From NCBI RefSeq assembly GCF_001039005.1, contig NZ_LDWR01000035.1:41251-105250 (forward strand): 64,000 bases of DNA, in the 5' to 3' direction. Shown piece after piece: positions 34,116-42,803 of this stretch (positions are counted from its first letter, which is position 1; each line of letters starts with the position of its first letter). The translations under genes and the position numbers were made by a program. Under the pieces are notes generated by a model. That model was not told the origin of the DNA. It did no database searches and saw only the letters and a program-made list of their open reading frames with translations. This stretch comes from Burkholderia cepacia (GTDB lineage Bacteria; Pseudomonadota; Gammaproteobacteria; Burkholderiales; Burkholderiaceae).

Positions 34116-34873
34116 CAGGCGCCGTGTTCGTCCGCCGGCGTCGGCGGCGTGCGCATCGCGTCGACCACCGTGCGCATGCGCCGCCAGTGCGAGCCTTCCC
34201 AGAACACGCGCCGGCACACGTCGCACGCGGCGAAGCGCCGGTGCCGCTGCCCGACGCCGGCTGGCACGCGCGGCGCGGCGGCGGCCGCGTCGAGCGGATG
34301 CAGCGGCGCATTGCAGCGCAGGCACAGCCGGAATGGCCGCATGTGCGGCGCGAGATCGAGCCGCGCGAACAGTTCGCGCAGCTGGTCGGCCGGTTGCACC
34401 GCGTGCAGGTAGCAGCCGCGTGCGATCGTGCGCCGCTTGAGCAGTTCGCGGTCGCGGGTCAGCACGATCCGGCCCTCTCGCGCGGCGAGCGCTGCGAGCT
34501 CGTCGTCGCGATAGTGGTTGTCGTAGCAGGTGTCGAAGCCCGCGAGGCGCAACAGTTGCGCGAGGCCGCCGAGATGCGCGTCGGCGATGAAGCACCATTG
34601 CGCCGGTTGCGCCGCGGTGGCACCGTTCGCCGCCGGCTGCGCGCGTTCCGGAAAGGCTTCGACGCGGTCGCCGTCGCCGAGCGGCCGGTCGAGCGCGGCC
34701 GGCGCGTCGTTCACGTGGAGCCGGCCGATTTCCGTGTGAGGAATGCCGAGCGCCTCGATCGCGTGCTTCACCGTCGCATCGCGCGCGCACGCGTGCCCGA
34801 ACGCGCGGTCGCGCTGCGCGCGCGGGAGAAACGCGTTCAGTTCGTCGTGGAAACGGAAGGTCGCGGTCGCCAT
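34115..34873 (-). CDS. Mut7-C RNase-domain protein with ubiquitin-like N-terminus
   Basis: 252 aa. Residues 1-85 look like a ThiS/MoaD-like ubiquitin fold (FRFHDELNAFLP, VNDAPAALDRPLGDGDRVEAFP). The Mut7-C PIN-like domain follows: FIADAHLGGLAQLLRLAGFDT, the acidic DNHYRDDELAALAAREGRIVLTRDRELL, and two zinc-type pairs CLRC and CDVC. The fold is related to toxin and RNase PIN domains, but no antitoxin is adjacent. Start ATG 34873. The fusion of a sulfur-carrier-like domain to a nuclease-like one is known for the family but its function is unclear. Confidence 0.85.
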   Translation of the reverse strand: MATATFRFHDELNAFLPRAQRDRAFGHACARDATVKHAIEALGIPHTEIGRLHVNDAPAALDRPLGDGDRVEAFPERAQPAANGATAAQPAQWCFIADAHLGGLAQLLRLAGFDTCYDNHYRDDELAALAAREGRIVLTRDRELLKRRTIARGCYLHAVQPADQLRELFARLDLAPHMRPFRLCLRCNAPLHPLDAAAAAPRVPAGVGQRHRRFAACDVCRRVFWEGSHWRRMRTVVDAMRTPPTPADEHGA

Positions 34874-34969
34874 CCGTGCAGTATCGCACCGCGCACGGCC
34901 GGTGGCGGGCGCTGCAGACGGCCGCCATCTGTGTTTAACTCGCGGCTCCACGGAGCGAAGGAGCGGGCA

Positions 34970-35839
34970 ATGGATCTCGGATTTATCGGGCTGGGCGAAA
35001 TGGGGCAGGCGATCGCAACGAACCTGCTGAAGGCGGGCCACACGGTGCGGGTCTGGAACCGGTCGCGCGAGCGTGCGGAGCCGCTCGCGGCATTCGGCGC
35101 GCAGATCGTCGACACGCCGGCCGACGCGTTTCGCGGCGATGCCGTGTTCTCGATGCTCGGCGACGACGCGGCCGCGCGTGCCGTGTTCGACGACGCGCTG
35201 CTCGCGCAGGCGCCGCGCGGCCTGATCCACGTGAACATGGCGACGGTGTCGGTCGCGCTCGCCGAATCGCTCGCGCACGCGCATGCGTCGCGCGGCATCG
35301 ATTATGTCGCCGCGCCGGTGATGGGGCGGCCCGACGTCGCGGCCGCCGCGCGCCTGACGATCATGGCGGGCGGCCCGGCCGAGGCGATCGACCGCGTGCA
35401 GCCGCTGTTCGACGCGATCGGCCAGAAGACCTGGCGGTTCGGCTCGCTGCCGCAGCACGCGAACGTCGCGAAGATCGCGGCGAACTTCACGCTCGCGTCG
35501 GCGATCGAGACGCTCGGCGAGGCATCCGCGCTGCTGGGCGCACACGGCGTCGCGATGCGCGATTTCCTCGACGTGATCACGAGCAGCGTGTTTCCGGGGC
35601 CCGTCTACGCGGGCTACGGCGGGATGATCGCCGAGCGGCAATACGAGCCCGCGCGCTTCAAGGCGCGCCTCGGGCTGAAGGATGTCCGGCTCGCGCTGGA
35701 AGCCGGCGACGCCGCGTCGGTGCCGCTGCCGATCGCGAGCGTCGTGCGCGACAGCCTGCTCGACGCGCTCGCGCACGGCGGCGGCGACCAGGATTTCGCG
35801 GTGCTCGGCGAAGTCGCACTGCGCCGCGCCGGCCGCTGA
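34970..35839 (+). CDS. NAD(P)-dependent oxidoreductase (3-hydroxyisobutyrate dehydrogenase family)
   Basis: 289 aa. Rossmann start LGFIGLGEMGQAIATNLLKAGH, NADP-side VWNRSRERAE, substrate loop APVMGRP and catalytic-Lys segment NVAKIAANF near residue 168; all standard for beta-hydroxyacid dehydrogenases (the GLYR1/glyoxylate-reductase subgroup fits best). AAGGAG lies before the ATG at 34970. Precedes the LysE gene by 75 bp on the same strand. Confidence 0.92.
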   Translation: MDLGFIGLGEMGQAIATNLLKAGHTVRVWNRSRERAEPLAAFGAQIVDTPADAFRGDAVFSMLGDDAAARAVFDDALLAQAPRGLIHVNMATVSVALAESLAHAHASRGIDYVAAPVMGRPDVAAAARLTIMAGGPAEAIDRVQPLFDAIGQKTWRFGSLPQHANVAKIAANFTLASAIETLGEASALLGAHGVAMRDFLDVITSSVFPGPVYAGYGGMIAERQYEPARFKARLGLKDVRLALEAGDAASVPLPIASVVRDSLLDALAHGGGDQDFAVLGEVALRRAGR

Positions 35840-35913
35840 CGCGGCGCGACAGAAGCGCCGCGCGCACGGCATAATCGACGTTTCCGTTTCCCTACATTCA
35901 GGCAGAGGCACGC

Positions 35914-36555
35914 ATGAACTTGCATACGTGGTGGCTTTTCGTGGCGACGGTGTTCGTCGTGTCGGCGATTCCGGGCCCGAACATGCTGCTCGTGATGACG
36001 CACGGCGCGCGGCACGGGCTGCGGCGCTCGTCGTCGACGATGGCTGGCTGTCTGAGCGCGCTGGTGCTGATGCTGTCGGTGTCGGCGGCCGGCCTCGGCG
36101 TATTCCTCGAAGCGTGGCCCGCGATGTTCAACGCGCTGCGCTTCGCGGGCGCCGCCTACCTGATCTACCTCGGCGTGAAGGCGTGGCGTGCGCGCGTTGA
36201 CGACGCGCCGCCGGCCGCCGACGTCGAATCGGTGTCGCGCCAGGCTACGCCGGCATCGCGCTGGGTGCTGTTCCGCAACGGCTTCCTGGTCGCGGGCAGC
36301 AACCCGAAGGCGATCCTGTTCGCGGCCGCGCTGCTGCCGCAGTTCATCAACGCGGCCGAGCCGACGCTGCCGCAGTTCGGCATCCTCGTCGTCACGTTCG
36401 CGGTGATCGAGGTGAGCTGGTATCTCGTCTACGCGTCGTTCGGCACGCGCATCGGCGCGACGCTGAAGAGCCAGAGCGTCGCGAAGGTGTTCAACCGGCT
36501 GACGGGCGGGCTGTTCGTCGGCTTCGGCGCGATGATGGCGCTGGTGCGCCACTGA
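35914..36555 (+). CDS. LysE family amino acid exporter
   Basis: 213 aa with about six helices. The opening VVSAIPGPNMLLVMTHGARHGLRRS is the RhtB/LysE signature, and NPKAILFAAALLPQF mid-protein is the second one. Exports an amino acid such as threonine, homoserine or another neutral residue; the substrate cannot be told. A GC-rich terminator hairpin follows at 36578-36620. Confidence 0.93.
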   Translation: MNLHTWWLFVATVFVVSAIPGPNMLLVMTHGARHGLRRSSSTMAGCLSALVLMLSVSAAGLGVFLEAWPAMFNALRFAGAAYLIYLGVKAWRARVDDAPPAADVESVSRQATPASRWVLFRNGFLVAGSNPKAILFAAALLPQFINAAEPTLPQFGILVVTFAVIEVSWYLVYASFGTRIGATLKSQSVAKVFNRLTGGLFVGFGAMMALVRH

Positions 36556-36577
36556 TTTCGAACGGATTCCGGTGCGT

Positions 36578-36620
36578 CGAACGCCCCGTCCCTCGCAAGA
36601 GGGCGGGGCGTTCGTCTTTT
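36578..36620. terminator. Terminator after the LysE gene
   Basis: Stem CGAACGCCCCG...CGGGGCGTTCG with an inner CCTC/GAGG around GCAA (36578-36614), followed by CTTTT. It separates the LysE gene from the convergent MFS gene. Confidence 0.75.
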
Positions 36621-36630
36621 CACGTCCGCT

Positions 36631-37914
36631 TCACGGATGCGGGCGAGTCAGCGCCGCCGCGCCGACCCGGCGCCCGGCCGTGAGGCCGAACACCGCGGCC
36701 GCGCCGGCGAACACGAATCCGACGCCGCACACGGCGCTCCATCCGCCCCATGCCCACGCGCTGCCCGCGAGCGCCGCGCCGAGCGCGCCGCCGACGAAGA
36801 ACAGCCCGACGAACAGCCCGTTCAGGCGCCCGCGCGCGGCCGGGTTCAGCAGGTTGATCTCGCGGCGGCCGATCGTCTGGTCGACGATGACGCCCGCGTC
36901 GAGCAGCGCCGCGCCGCCGGCGAGCAGCGCAAGCGCGAGGCCGCGATGCGCATGCGCGTCGAAGCCGAACCAGCCGGCGCCCGCGATGCCGAGCACGACG
37001 AGCGCCACGAGCATCGTGCCGTGCGCGATCCGCTGCGCGGCCGGGCCGTGGCCGCGGTCGCCGGCGCGGCCGGCGAGCGGCGTGACGATCGCGCCGCTGG
37101 CGCCGGCGAACGCGAACAGCGCGATCCCGTGCAGGTCGAGACCGAACGGCGGCTGCGCGAGCCGCAGCCCGACGGCGGTCCAGAAGGCGCTGAACGCAGC
37201 CATCGCGAGCGCGGCCGACAGCGCGTGCCGGCGCAGCACCGGTTCGTCGGCGAGCAGGCGCCCCATCGACGCGAGCAGCGCGCGGTAGCCGGCCGTGATC
37301 GACGGCGTGCGCGACGGCAGGCGCAGCGCGAGCACGACGGCGATCGCGGCGTTCGCGAGCGCGGCCAGCGCGTAGAACGCGCGCCAGCCGGCCGAGCCCG
37401 CGATCAGGCTCGCGAGCGGCCGCGACAGCAGGATGCCGAGCATCAGCCCGCTCATCACGTTGCCGACCGCGCGGCCGCGCTGTGCTTCGGGCGCCATCGA
37501 CGCGGCCATCGGCACGAGCATCTGGATCACGCTCGACGCGGCGCCGGCGACCAGCGTCGCCAGCAGGAACACGACACCCGACCGCGTGAACGCGGGCAGC
37601 GCGAGCGCGGCCGCGCAGGCGACGAGCGTCGCGACGATCAGGCGGCGGTTCTCGAGCAGATCGACGAGCGGCACGAGCAGCACGAGCCCGGCCGCGTAGC
37701 CGAGCTGCGGCAGCATCGCGACGAGGCCGGCGAGGCCGGGCGGCAGGTGCAGGTCCGCGCTGATCGGGCCCGTCAGCGGTTGCGCGGCGAACAGATCCAT
37801 CACGATCACGCCGACCGTCGCGGCGAAGAACAGCGTCATGCCCGCACTCAGCGCGGGCGGCGCGCCGATGGGCGCACGAACGGCGCCGGGACAAGGGTTG
37901 GCAGGGCAGTTCAT
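36631..37914 (-). CDS. MFS transporter
   Basis: 427 aa, about twelve helices, with the drug-efflux-like DLFAAQPLTGPISADL after helix 1 and RRLIVATLVACAAALAL in loop 2-3. NRRL and MLGILLSRPLASLIAG fit the DHA1/YnfM-like group. Its N-terminal 25 residues are Pro/Ala-rich. Divergent from a LysR gene 97 bp away, the usual regulator/efflux arrangement, so its inducer is probably also its substrate. Confidence 0.9.
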   Translation of the reverse strand: MNCPANPCPGAVRAPIGAPPALSAGMTLFFAATVGVIVMDLFAAQPLTGPISADLHLPPGLAGLVAMLPQLGYAAGLVLLVPLVDLLENRRLIVATLVACAAALALPAFTRSGVVFLLATLVAGAASSVIQMLVPMAASMAPEAQRGRAVGNVMSGLMLGILLSRPLASLIAGSAGWRAFYALAALANAAIAVVLALRLPSRTPSITAGYRALLASMGRLLADEPVLRRHALSAALAMAAFSAFWTAVGLRLAQPPFGLDLHGIALFAFAGASGAIVTPLAGRAGDRGHGPAAQRIAHGTMLVALVVLGIAGAGWFGFDAHAHRGLALALLAGGAALLDAGVIVDQTIGRREINLLNPAARGRLNGLFVGLFFVGGALGAALAGSAWAWGGWSAVCGVGFVFAGAAAVFGLTAGRRVGAAALTRPHP

Positions 37915-38011
37915 CGGAAGCCTGGGGTGTGGGTTGAAGGAGTTCCCATCGTAGGCAGCCGATGTTTATGCGACAATTGAAATATGTCTAACATGATTAT
38001 GCGAGTTTGTT

Positions 38012-38953
38012 TTGAATACGCGTGATCTCCTGGCGTTCGTCGCGGTGGTCGACAGCGGCTCGATGGTTGCCGCGGCCGCGAAGCTCCACCTGACGCAGCC
38101 CGGCCTGACGCGGCGCGTGCAGAATCTCGAAACGCTGCTCGGCGTGCCGCTGCTCGAACGGCAAAGCAAGCCGCTGAAACCGACCGCGGCCGGGCGCGAC
38201 GTCTACGCGCTCGCGCGCAACGTGCTGGGCGCGGTCGACGAGCTGATGGCGGCCGGCGCGCCGGACAGCGAGCCGTCGGGCGAGCTGCGCATCGGCGTAC
38301 CGCCGTTCCTGTCCGAATTGGCGCTCGAGCGGCCGATCGACCGGCTACGCGACGCGTTCCCGCGCCTCACGCTGCGCGTGACGGCCGGCTGGTCGCCGGC
38401 GCTGCTGCAGGGCATCGAGCGCGGCACGCTCGACGTCGCGGCCGTGATGGTGCCGGCGAGCACGGTACTGCCCGACGCGTTTACGGCGACGCTGCTCGCC
38501 ACGCAGCCGACGGTGCTCGTCGCCGCGCGCGACTTTCCGCTGCCGGACGGCCCGTTGTCGCTCGACACGCTGTCGGGTTTTCCGTGGGTGCTGAGTCAGG
38601 ACGGCTGCGGGATGCGTTCGGCGCTGAGTCGCGCGCTCGGCGCGGCCGGGCTGCCGTTCGACGTCGCGGTCGAGGCGTTCGGCTCCGAGCTGCAGTTGTC
38701 GCTCGTAGCGCGCGGCGCGGGCATCGGGATCGCACCGCCGAACGCGCTCGCGCGCAGCGCGCATCGCGATGCGCTGCGGGTGGTGGAAACGGTGGGGCTG
38801 GAGACGCGGATCAACGTGTGGATCATGCACGCCGCGCTGCCGGGCCGCCTGGTGCGGCCCGTCGCGCTGCTGCGCGATGCGCTGGGCGAGGTGCTGGGCG
38901 AGGTGCTGGACGGGGAGATCAGGAAGGGGTCAGAAGCGAACGAAGCGAGTTAG
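38012..38953 (+). CDS. LysR-type transcriptional regulator
   Basis: 313 aa from a TTG at 38012. Winged helix RDLLAFVAVVDSGSMVAAAAKLHLTQPGLTRRVQNLE at 4-40 and a type 2 periplasmic-binding effector domain from ~90. The compact intergenic region with the divergent MFS gene is AT-rich and holds ATGTT/AACAT half-sites (37960-37993), as expected for a LysR box. The C-terminus has an Asp/Glu-Gly repeat (GEVLGEVLDGE). Confidence 0.92.
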   Translation: MNTRDLLAFVAVVDSGSMVAAAAKLHLTQPGLTRRVQNLETLLGVPLLERQSKPLKPTAAGRDVYALARNVLGAVDELMAAGAPDSEPSGELRIGVPPFLSELALERPIDRLRDAFPRLTLRVTAGWSPALLQGIERGTLDVAAVMVPASTVLPDAFTATLLATQPTVLVAARDFPLPDGPLSLDTLSGFPWVLSQDGCGMRSALSRALGAAGLPFDVAVEAFGSELQLSLVARGAGIGIAPPNALARSAHRDALRVVETVGLETRINVWIMHAALPGRLVRPVALLRDALGEVLGEVLDGEIRKGSEANEAS

Positions 38954-38996
38954 AGTCGGCATTCGAGGGAAAATCCTTATTTTCTCTACGGAAATG

Positions 38997-39025
38997 TTGC
39001 AATGCGGAAATCGATTCGCTATAGT
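38997..39025 (+). promoter_or_regulatory. Strong promoter of a candidate small RNA
   Basis: TTGCAA (38997-39002), exactly 17 bases, then TATAGT (39020-39025). No protein gene follows on this strand; an intrinsic terminator lies only 40 bases downstream. Confidence 0.7.
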
Positions 39026-39031
39026 TGCACC

Positions 39032-39091
39032 TGTCTCCTCCATGTCTCCTCTGATATGGATTCAGCCCGCCTCTTAGGCGGGCTTTTTTTT
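39032..39091 (+). ncRNA. Candidate ~60-nt sRNA with two anti-Shine-Dalgarno repeats
   Basis: Starts about seven bases after a 17-spaced promoter and ends at a strong terminator (9-bp stem 39064-39072 with 39076-39084, eight T). Its unpaired 5' part contains the direct repeat TGTCTCCTC (39032-39040 and 39043-39051), i.e. CUCCUCC-type sequence complementary to ribosome binding sites. In this window CTGTCTCCTCC is a perfect 11-base match to the gudP ribosome-binding region (25098-25108) and GTCTCCTCCA matches that of the oxidoreductase gene (53119-53128) over 10 bases. Short Hfq-type RNAs with such motifs occur in Burkholderia and relatives; whether this one is catalogued I cannot say. Confidence 0.65.
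39064..39091 (+). terminator. Intrinsic terminator of the candidate sRNA
   Basis: AGCCCGCCT (39064-39072) pairs with AGGCGGGCT (39076-39084) over a 3-base loop; the T run continues to 39091. It faces away from the OmpW gene, which runs on the other strand. Confidence 0.9.
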
Positions 39092-39137
39092 GCCTGCGAT
39101 TTTGCCGCGGCGTTCCATTCGTCGTCCGTCGCCGGGC

Positions 39138-39971
39138 TCAGAACTTGTACGTCATCCCGACGTAGCTGATGATCGGGTCGGCCTTCAGGTCCGATTTCGA
39201 CTCGGCGAGCACCGAACCGTCGGCCGCCTTGATCGTCACCGTCGACGTCGTCTTCAGCGGGATGTACGTCACCGACGCGATCAGCCCGAAATGCTCGGTC
39301 ATGTTGTACTGCACGCCCGCGTTGAACACCGGCTGCCATGACGACGACGCCTTCGCCTCCACCGATGTCGTACCCGGCTTGCCCGCGCCCGCCGCGAGAA
39401 TCGCGCCGAGGTTCTCCTGCGTCTGCTTGATGAAGTTCGTGTTGAGCTGCAGGTCGCTGAACCAGTTGTACGACACGCCGAGGCCGAGGAACGGCCGGAA
39501 CTTCGCGGTCGCCTGCCCGAAGTAGTACTGCAGCAGCACGGCCGGGCTCCATTGCCGCACGCTCTTCACGATCGGGTTGACCGACGCGAGCCCGATGTTC
39601 TGCGTGCCGAGCGCGCCGGCCGGGCCGGGCGGCCGGATCGTGCCCTGGCCCGACACCTTGAACACCGGCGGCACGCCCGCCACCGACGTGACCGCGATGT
39701 GGTCGGTCAGGAAGTGGCTGACCGTCAGGCCGACGGTGTCGGCGCCGCTGGTGCGCAGTCCGGTGCCCGGCGACGTGAACGACGGCGGCAGCCGCAGCGG
39801 CGTGTTGATCGGCGTCGGCGCGACGTTGGTCGTCATCGGCGTGCTGCTCTGTTGCGGCATCACGTGGAACCAGCCCAGCGTGACGACGTTGCTGCCGGCG
39901 CTCTGCGCGTGCGCCGCGAGCGGCGCCAGGGCGGCGGCGCCGGCCGCCGCGCAGAGTAGGGTTTTCTTCAT
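39138..39971 (-). CDS. OmpW family outer-membrane protein
   Basis: 277 aa eight-stranded barrel. Signal peptide 1-23 (cut after AHA-QSA), then SNVVTLGWFHVMP at the start, the ALLQYYFG and FRPFLGLGVSYNWFSD strands and the terminal aromatic ISYVGMTYKF that is recognised by the BAM complex. Residues ~40-75 are a Pro/Thr-rich insertion typical of beta-proteobacterial members. The ATG at 39971 is preferred over a GTG one codon before; AGAGGGGA lies upstream. It follows the two DUF2957 lipoproteins by 18 bp and probably shares their transcript. Confidence 0.9.
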   Translation of the reverse strand: MKKTLLCAAAGAAALAPLAAHAQSAGSNVVTLGWFHVMPQQSSTPMTTNVAPTPINTPLRLPPSFTSPGTGLRTSGADTVGLTVSHFLTDHIAVTSVAGVPPVFKVSGQGTIRPPGPAGALGTQNIGLASVNPIVKSVRQWSPAVLLQYYFGQATAKFRPFLGLGVSYNWFSDLQLNTNFIKQTQENLGAILAAGAGKPGTTSVEAKASSSWQPVFNAGVQYNMTEHFGLIASVTYIPLKTTSTVTIKAADGSVLAESKSDLKADPIISYVGMTYKF

Positions 39972-39989
39972 CACGGCATTCCCCTCTGC

Positions 39990-41231
39990 TTACTGGACGA
40001 ACGCGCCGATCGTGAAATACGGCGTCGATCCGGCGTTATCGAGGAAACCGAACACGCCACCCGTGAAGATGAACTTGCCGGTCGGCGACGTGCTGCCCGA
40101 ACCCGTGTGGATCGTCGTGACCGTGCCCGGCACCTTCTGCGTGTAGTCGAGGTCGAGCGCGGTCGCGAGCGAGGCCTGCGACGGCTGGAACGGATCGAGC
40201 AGCGTGGCCTGGGTGTTGGTCAGCGCGGTGGTCCGGTAATTGAACTGGCTGTCGACGCCGATGTACTCGCCGTTCTGCGAACCGACCGCGACCATCGATT
40301 GCGGCGCGAGGATCGAGATGCTCGATTCGTCGTCGGCGGTGAGGCCCGGCACGCCGTTGCCGTCCGGCGTCGGGTTCGGGTTCGCGACGCCCGTGCGCAC
40401 GAGGATCGGCACGAGCTGGTTGCGCAGCTTGCCGACGATCATGAAGCCCTTGCCCTGCGGCGTCGTCGACAGCGTCGGCTTCAACTGGCTCTGATAGTTG
40501 TTGGACTGGAACGCGCCGCTGCCGTCCGCGGACTGCACGAAGTTCGAGCCCTGCTGCGTGCACGCGCCGCCGGCGAACTGGCCGGTCGTGTCGCACTTGG
40601 TCCACGAGCCGTCCGCGTTGATCGTCACCTTCGCGTCGATCGACGCGGGCGCGAAGTTCTGCGACGGCACTTCGCCGAAGCCGACGTGGCTGTACGTGCC
40701 CGCGACGTTCGCGATGTTGGTCTCGATCGACGAGAAGCCGATGAACGGGTAGTACGGGAATTTCGTGTCGGGCACCGCGGCCTGGCCGAGCACGCCGCCG
40801 AACTGGATTTCCTTGCCGGGAATCGTGCCGCCCGCGACGCCTTCGCCGACGAAGATCCGTGCCGGCCGTGTCGGGTCGAGGCTTGCGCCGTTCAGGCGGA
40901 ACGCGCACTGGTTCAGCTTGTTGGTCGGCAGCAGCGTTTCCTGCGTGAGCGTGCCGCTGTCGACGGTGCCCGCGCGGGTCGGCACGACAGTGCCGGTCGT
41001 TTGCGGCACCGGCGATTCGACGTACGTGACCTGCCACGTCATCTTGGTCGTGTCGAGCTGGACCTTGGCGAGTTCGCCGCTGCCCGCACCGCCCGTAAAC
41101 ACGGTGGTGTAATCGAGCGAGGCGGGACAGAGCCGGTCTTCGACGAGCGGGGGCGGATTGTCGCTGCCGCCGCCGCAGGCAGAAAGAAGGGGGGCGGCAA
41201 GGGCCGCCGCCAGAATGAGGTTGCGCTTCAT
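39990..41231 (-). CDS. DUF2957 lipoprotein, copy 2
   Basis: 413 aa. Lipoprotein signal with lipobox LSAC (Cys about 19) followed by a GGGSDN linker. The body is beta-rich, with no known catalytic motif: LCPASLDYTTVFTGGAGSGEL, then VESPVPQTTGTVVPTRAGT, FVGEGVAGGTIPG, FPYYPFIGFSS and the C-terminal TPYFTIGAFVQ. Each of these has a counterpart in copy 1. The family is found mainly in Burkholderia and has no assigned function. ATG 41231 has AGGAGC upstream. Located between copy 1 and OmpW. Confidence 0.85.
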   Translation of the reverse strand: MKRNLILAAALAAPLLSACGGGSDNPPPLVEDRLCPASLDYTTVFTGGAGSGELAKVQLDTTKMTWQVTYVESPVPQTTGTVVPTRAGTVDSGTLTQETLLPTNKLNQCAFRLNGASLDPTRPARIFVGEGVAGGTIPGKEIQFGGVLGQAAVPDTKFPYYPFIGFSSIETNIANVAGTYSHVGFGEVPSQNFAPASIDAKVTINADGSWTKCDTTGQFAGGACTQQGSNFVQSADGSGAFQSNNYQSQLKPTLSTTPQGKGFMIVGKLRNQLVPILVRTGVANPNPTPDGNGVPGLTADDESSISILAPQSMVAVGSQNGEYIGVDSQFNYRTTALTNTQATLLDPFQPSQASLATALDLDYTQKVPGTVTTIHTGSGSTSPTGKFIFTGGVFGFLDNAGSTPYFTIGAFVQ

Positions 41232-41372
41232 GTTGCTCCTCCAGATTTGTCTTGTGCGGCGGCCAGCTCCCTGTCGGCCGCTTCTGTTACTTGTGCTCGT
41301 CCTGCCCGCGCCGTGCCACGCGCGTCCTTGCGTCACGCGGCAGCGGGCTGGCCGCCGCCGCGTCCTCGTACG

Positions 41373-42803
41373 CTATTTGCTGATCTGCGCGCCCACGCCG
41401 AAGTACGGTGTCGACGACGTGCTCGAGTTCGCCGACGTCGACGTGACGCCGCCGTTCACCGTGCCCTGGATGAGCGCTGCGTACAGCCCGCCCGTCGCGA
41501 TCACCACGCCCGACGCGGACGGGTAGGCCGCGCCGCTCGGCGGCGTCGTCTTCGCGTTCAGCAGGCCCGGCGTCGCCTGGCCGTAGTCGAGCGAGAAGGC
41601 GTCTTCCTCGGCCTGCGTGGTCGGGTTGATGAACGACGCGTTGCTGCCGCGGATCAGTGCGGCCGTGTACTTGAAGTTCGAGTCCGCGCCCGCGTAGCCG
41701 CCGTCGATCGCGCCCGACTGGATCGCCGTCGCCGAGCCGAGTACCGCGATGCCTGATTCGTCGTCGACCTGCGCGTCGGTGTGCAGCGGCGGCGTGCCGA
41801 GGTTCACGTTGCCCGTGCGCACGATCACCGGCACGGTCGCGCCGTTGAGCTGGCCGATCACCATGTGCGCGGTCGCCGATTTGCCGGTTGCGCCGATGAT
41901 CGGCAGCTTCGTCTGCGGCAGGATCTGCGGTGCCTTCGTGCTGTCGAAGTAGCCGCCGTTTGCGCTCGTCTTCCACGGATCGCCGGTCGTTTCGCAGCCC
42001 GACGCATTCGTCGACGTGCACGCGCCGTTCGCATCGAACGTCTCGCTCGAATTCGCGCCTTGCGTCGCGTAGTTGCCCGACGGCACGAGGTGGTAGATCA
42101 GCGCGTTGTAGGTGCCCGGCAGCTTCGTGAGGTCGGTCGTCGTGTTCGCGAAGCCGAGGAACGGATAGAAGTCGAAGTGACGGTTCGGCACCTGGCCGAC
42201 GTTCTGGTAGAGCGGGATGCCGGCGAGGCTGATCGTCAGCCCGTCGTACTGCACCGTCGCGCCCGGAATGCCGCCGCCCGCGACGCCCATGCCGACCAGC
42301 AGCATCGGCGGGTTCGCCGGATTGAAGTCGGCGGCCGTCGAATAGGTCGAGCCGTTCGGTGCGGTGCCCGTGCCCGGCGTGAGGACGAACGCGCAGCGCG
42401 TCTGTTCTGCGGTCGGCAGCGTGCCGGTCGGCGGATGGATGACCTTGCCGGCGATCGACGTGCCGACGCGGCTCGGCGTGACCGTGCCGGTCGCGAGCGG
42501 AATCGGCGATTCGAGCCACTTGAGCGTGTAGGTCATCGCGACCGCGTCGATGTTGACGCTGACGATCTCGCCGCTACCGGCGCCACCGAGATACGTGCTC
42601 TTCACGATGTCGGCGTCGGCCGGGCACAGCGAACCGTTGACGGGCTGCGAAGGCGGCGGCCCTTGCGTGCCGCAGCTCGATCCGGAACATTGGGGCGCAT
42701 TGATCGGCGCAGGCGCGCCGCCGGAATCCCCCCCACCACAGGCAAGCAGGAAAGGGGTAATGGCAAAGGCCGTTGCCACCCCCTTCGATAAGGTGTGCGA
42801 CAT
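41373..42803 (-). CDS. DUF2957 lipoprotein, copy 1
   Basis: 476 aa. Lipobox LLAC at about residue 22, a Cys/Pro/Gly-rich linker (PQCSGSSCGTQGPPP), then the same landmarks as copy 2: LCPADADIV, GGAGSGEIV, LESPIPLATGTVTPSRVGT, VGMGVAGGGIPG, FDFYPFLGFAN and the C-terminal TPYFGVGAQISK. Identity between the copies is moderate, so the duplication is old. Cys residues in the linker are not shared. It leads the three-gene lipoprotein/OmpW cluster. Confidence 0.85.
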   Translation of the reverse strand: MSHTLSKGVATAFAITPFLLACGGGDSGGAPAPINAPQCSGSSCGTQGPPPSQPVNGSLCPADADIVKSTYLGGAGSGEIVSVNIDAVAMTYTLKWLESPIPLATGTVTPSRVGTSIAGKVIHPPTGTLPTAEQTRCAFVLTPGTGTAPNGSTYSTAADFNPANPPMLLVGMGVAGGGIPGATVQYDGLTISLAGIPLYQNVGQVPNRHFDFYPFLGFANTTTDLTKLPGTYNALIYHLVPSGNYATQGANSSETFDANGACTSTNASGCETTGDPWKTSANGGYFDSTKAPQILPQTKLPIIGATGKSATAHMVIGQLNGATVPVIVRTGNVNLGTPPLHTDAQVDDESGIAVLGSATAIQSGAIDGGYAGADSNFKYTAALIRGSNASFINPTTQAEEDAFSLDYGQATPGLLNAKTTPPSGAAYPSASGVVIATGGLYAALIQGTVNGGVTSTSANSSTSSTPYFGVGAQISK

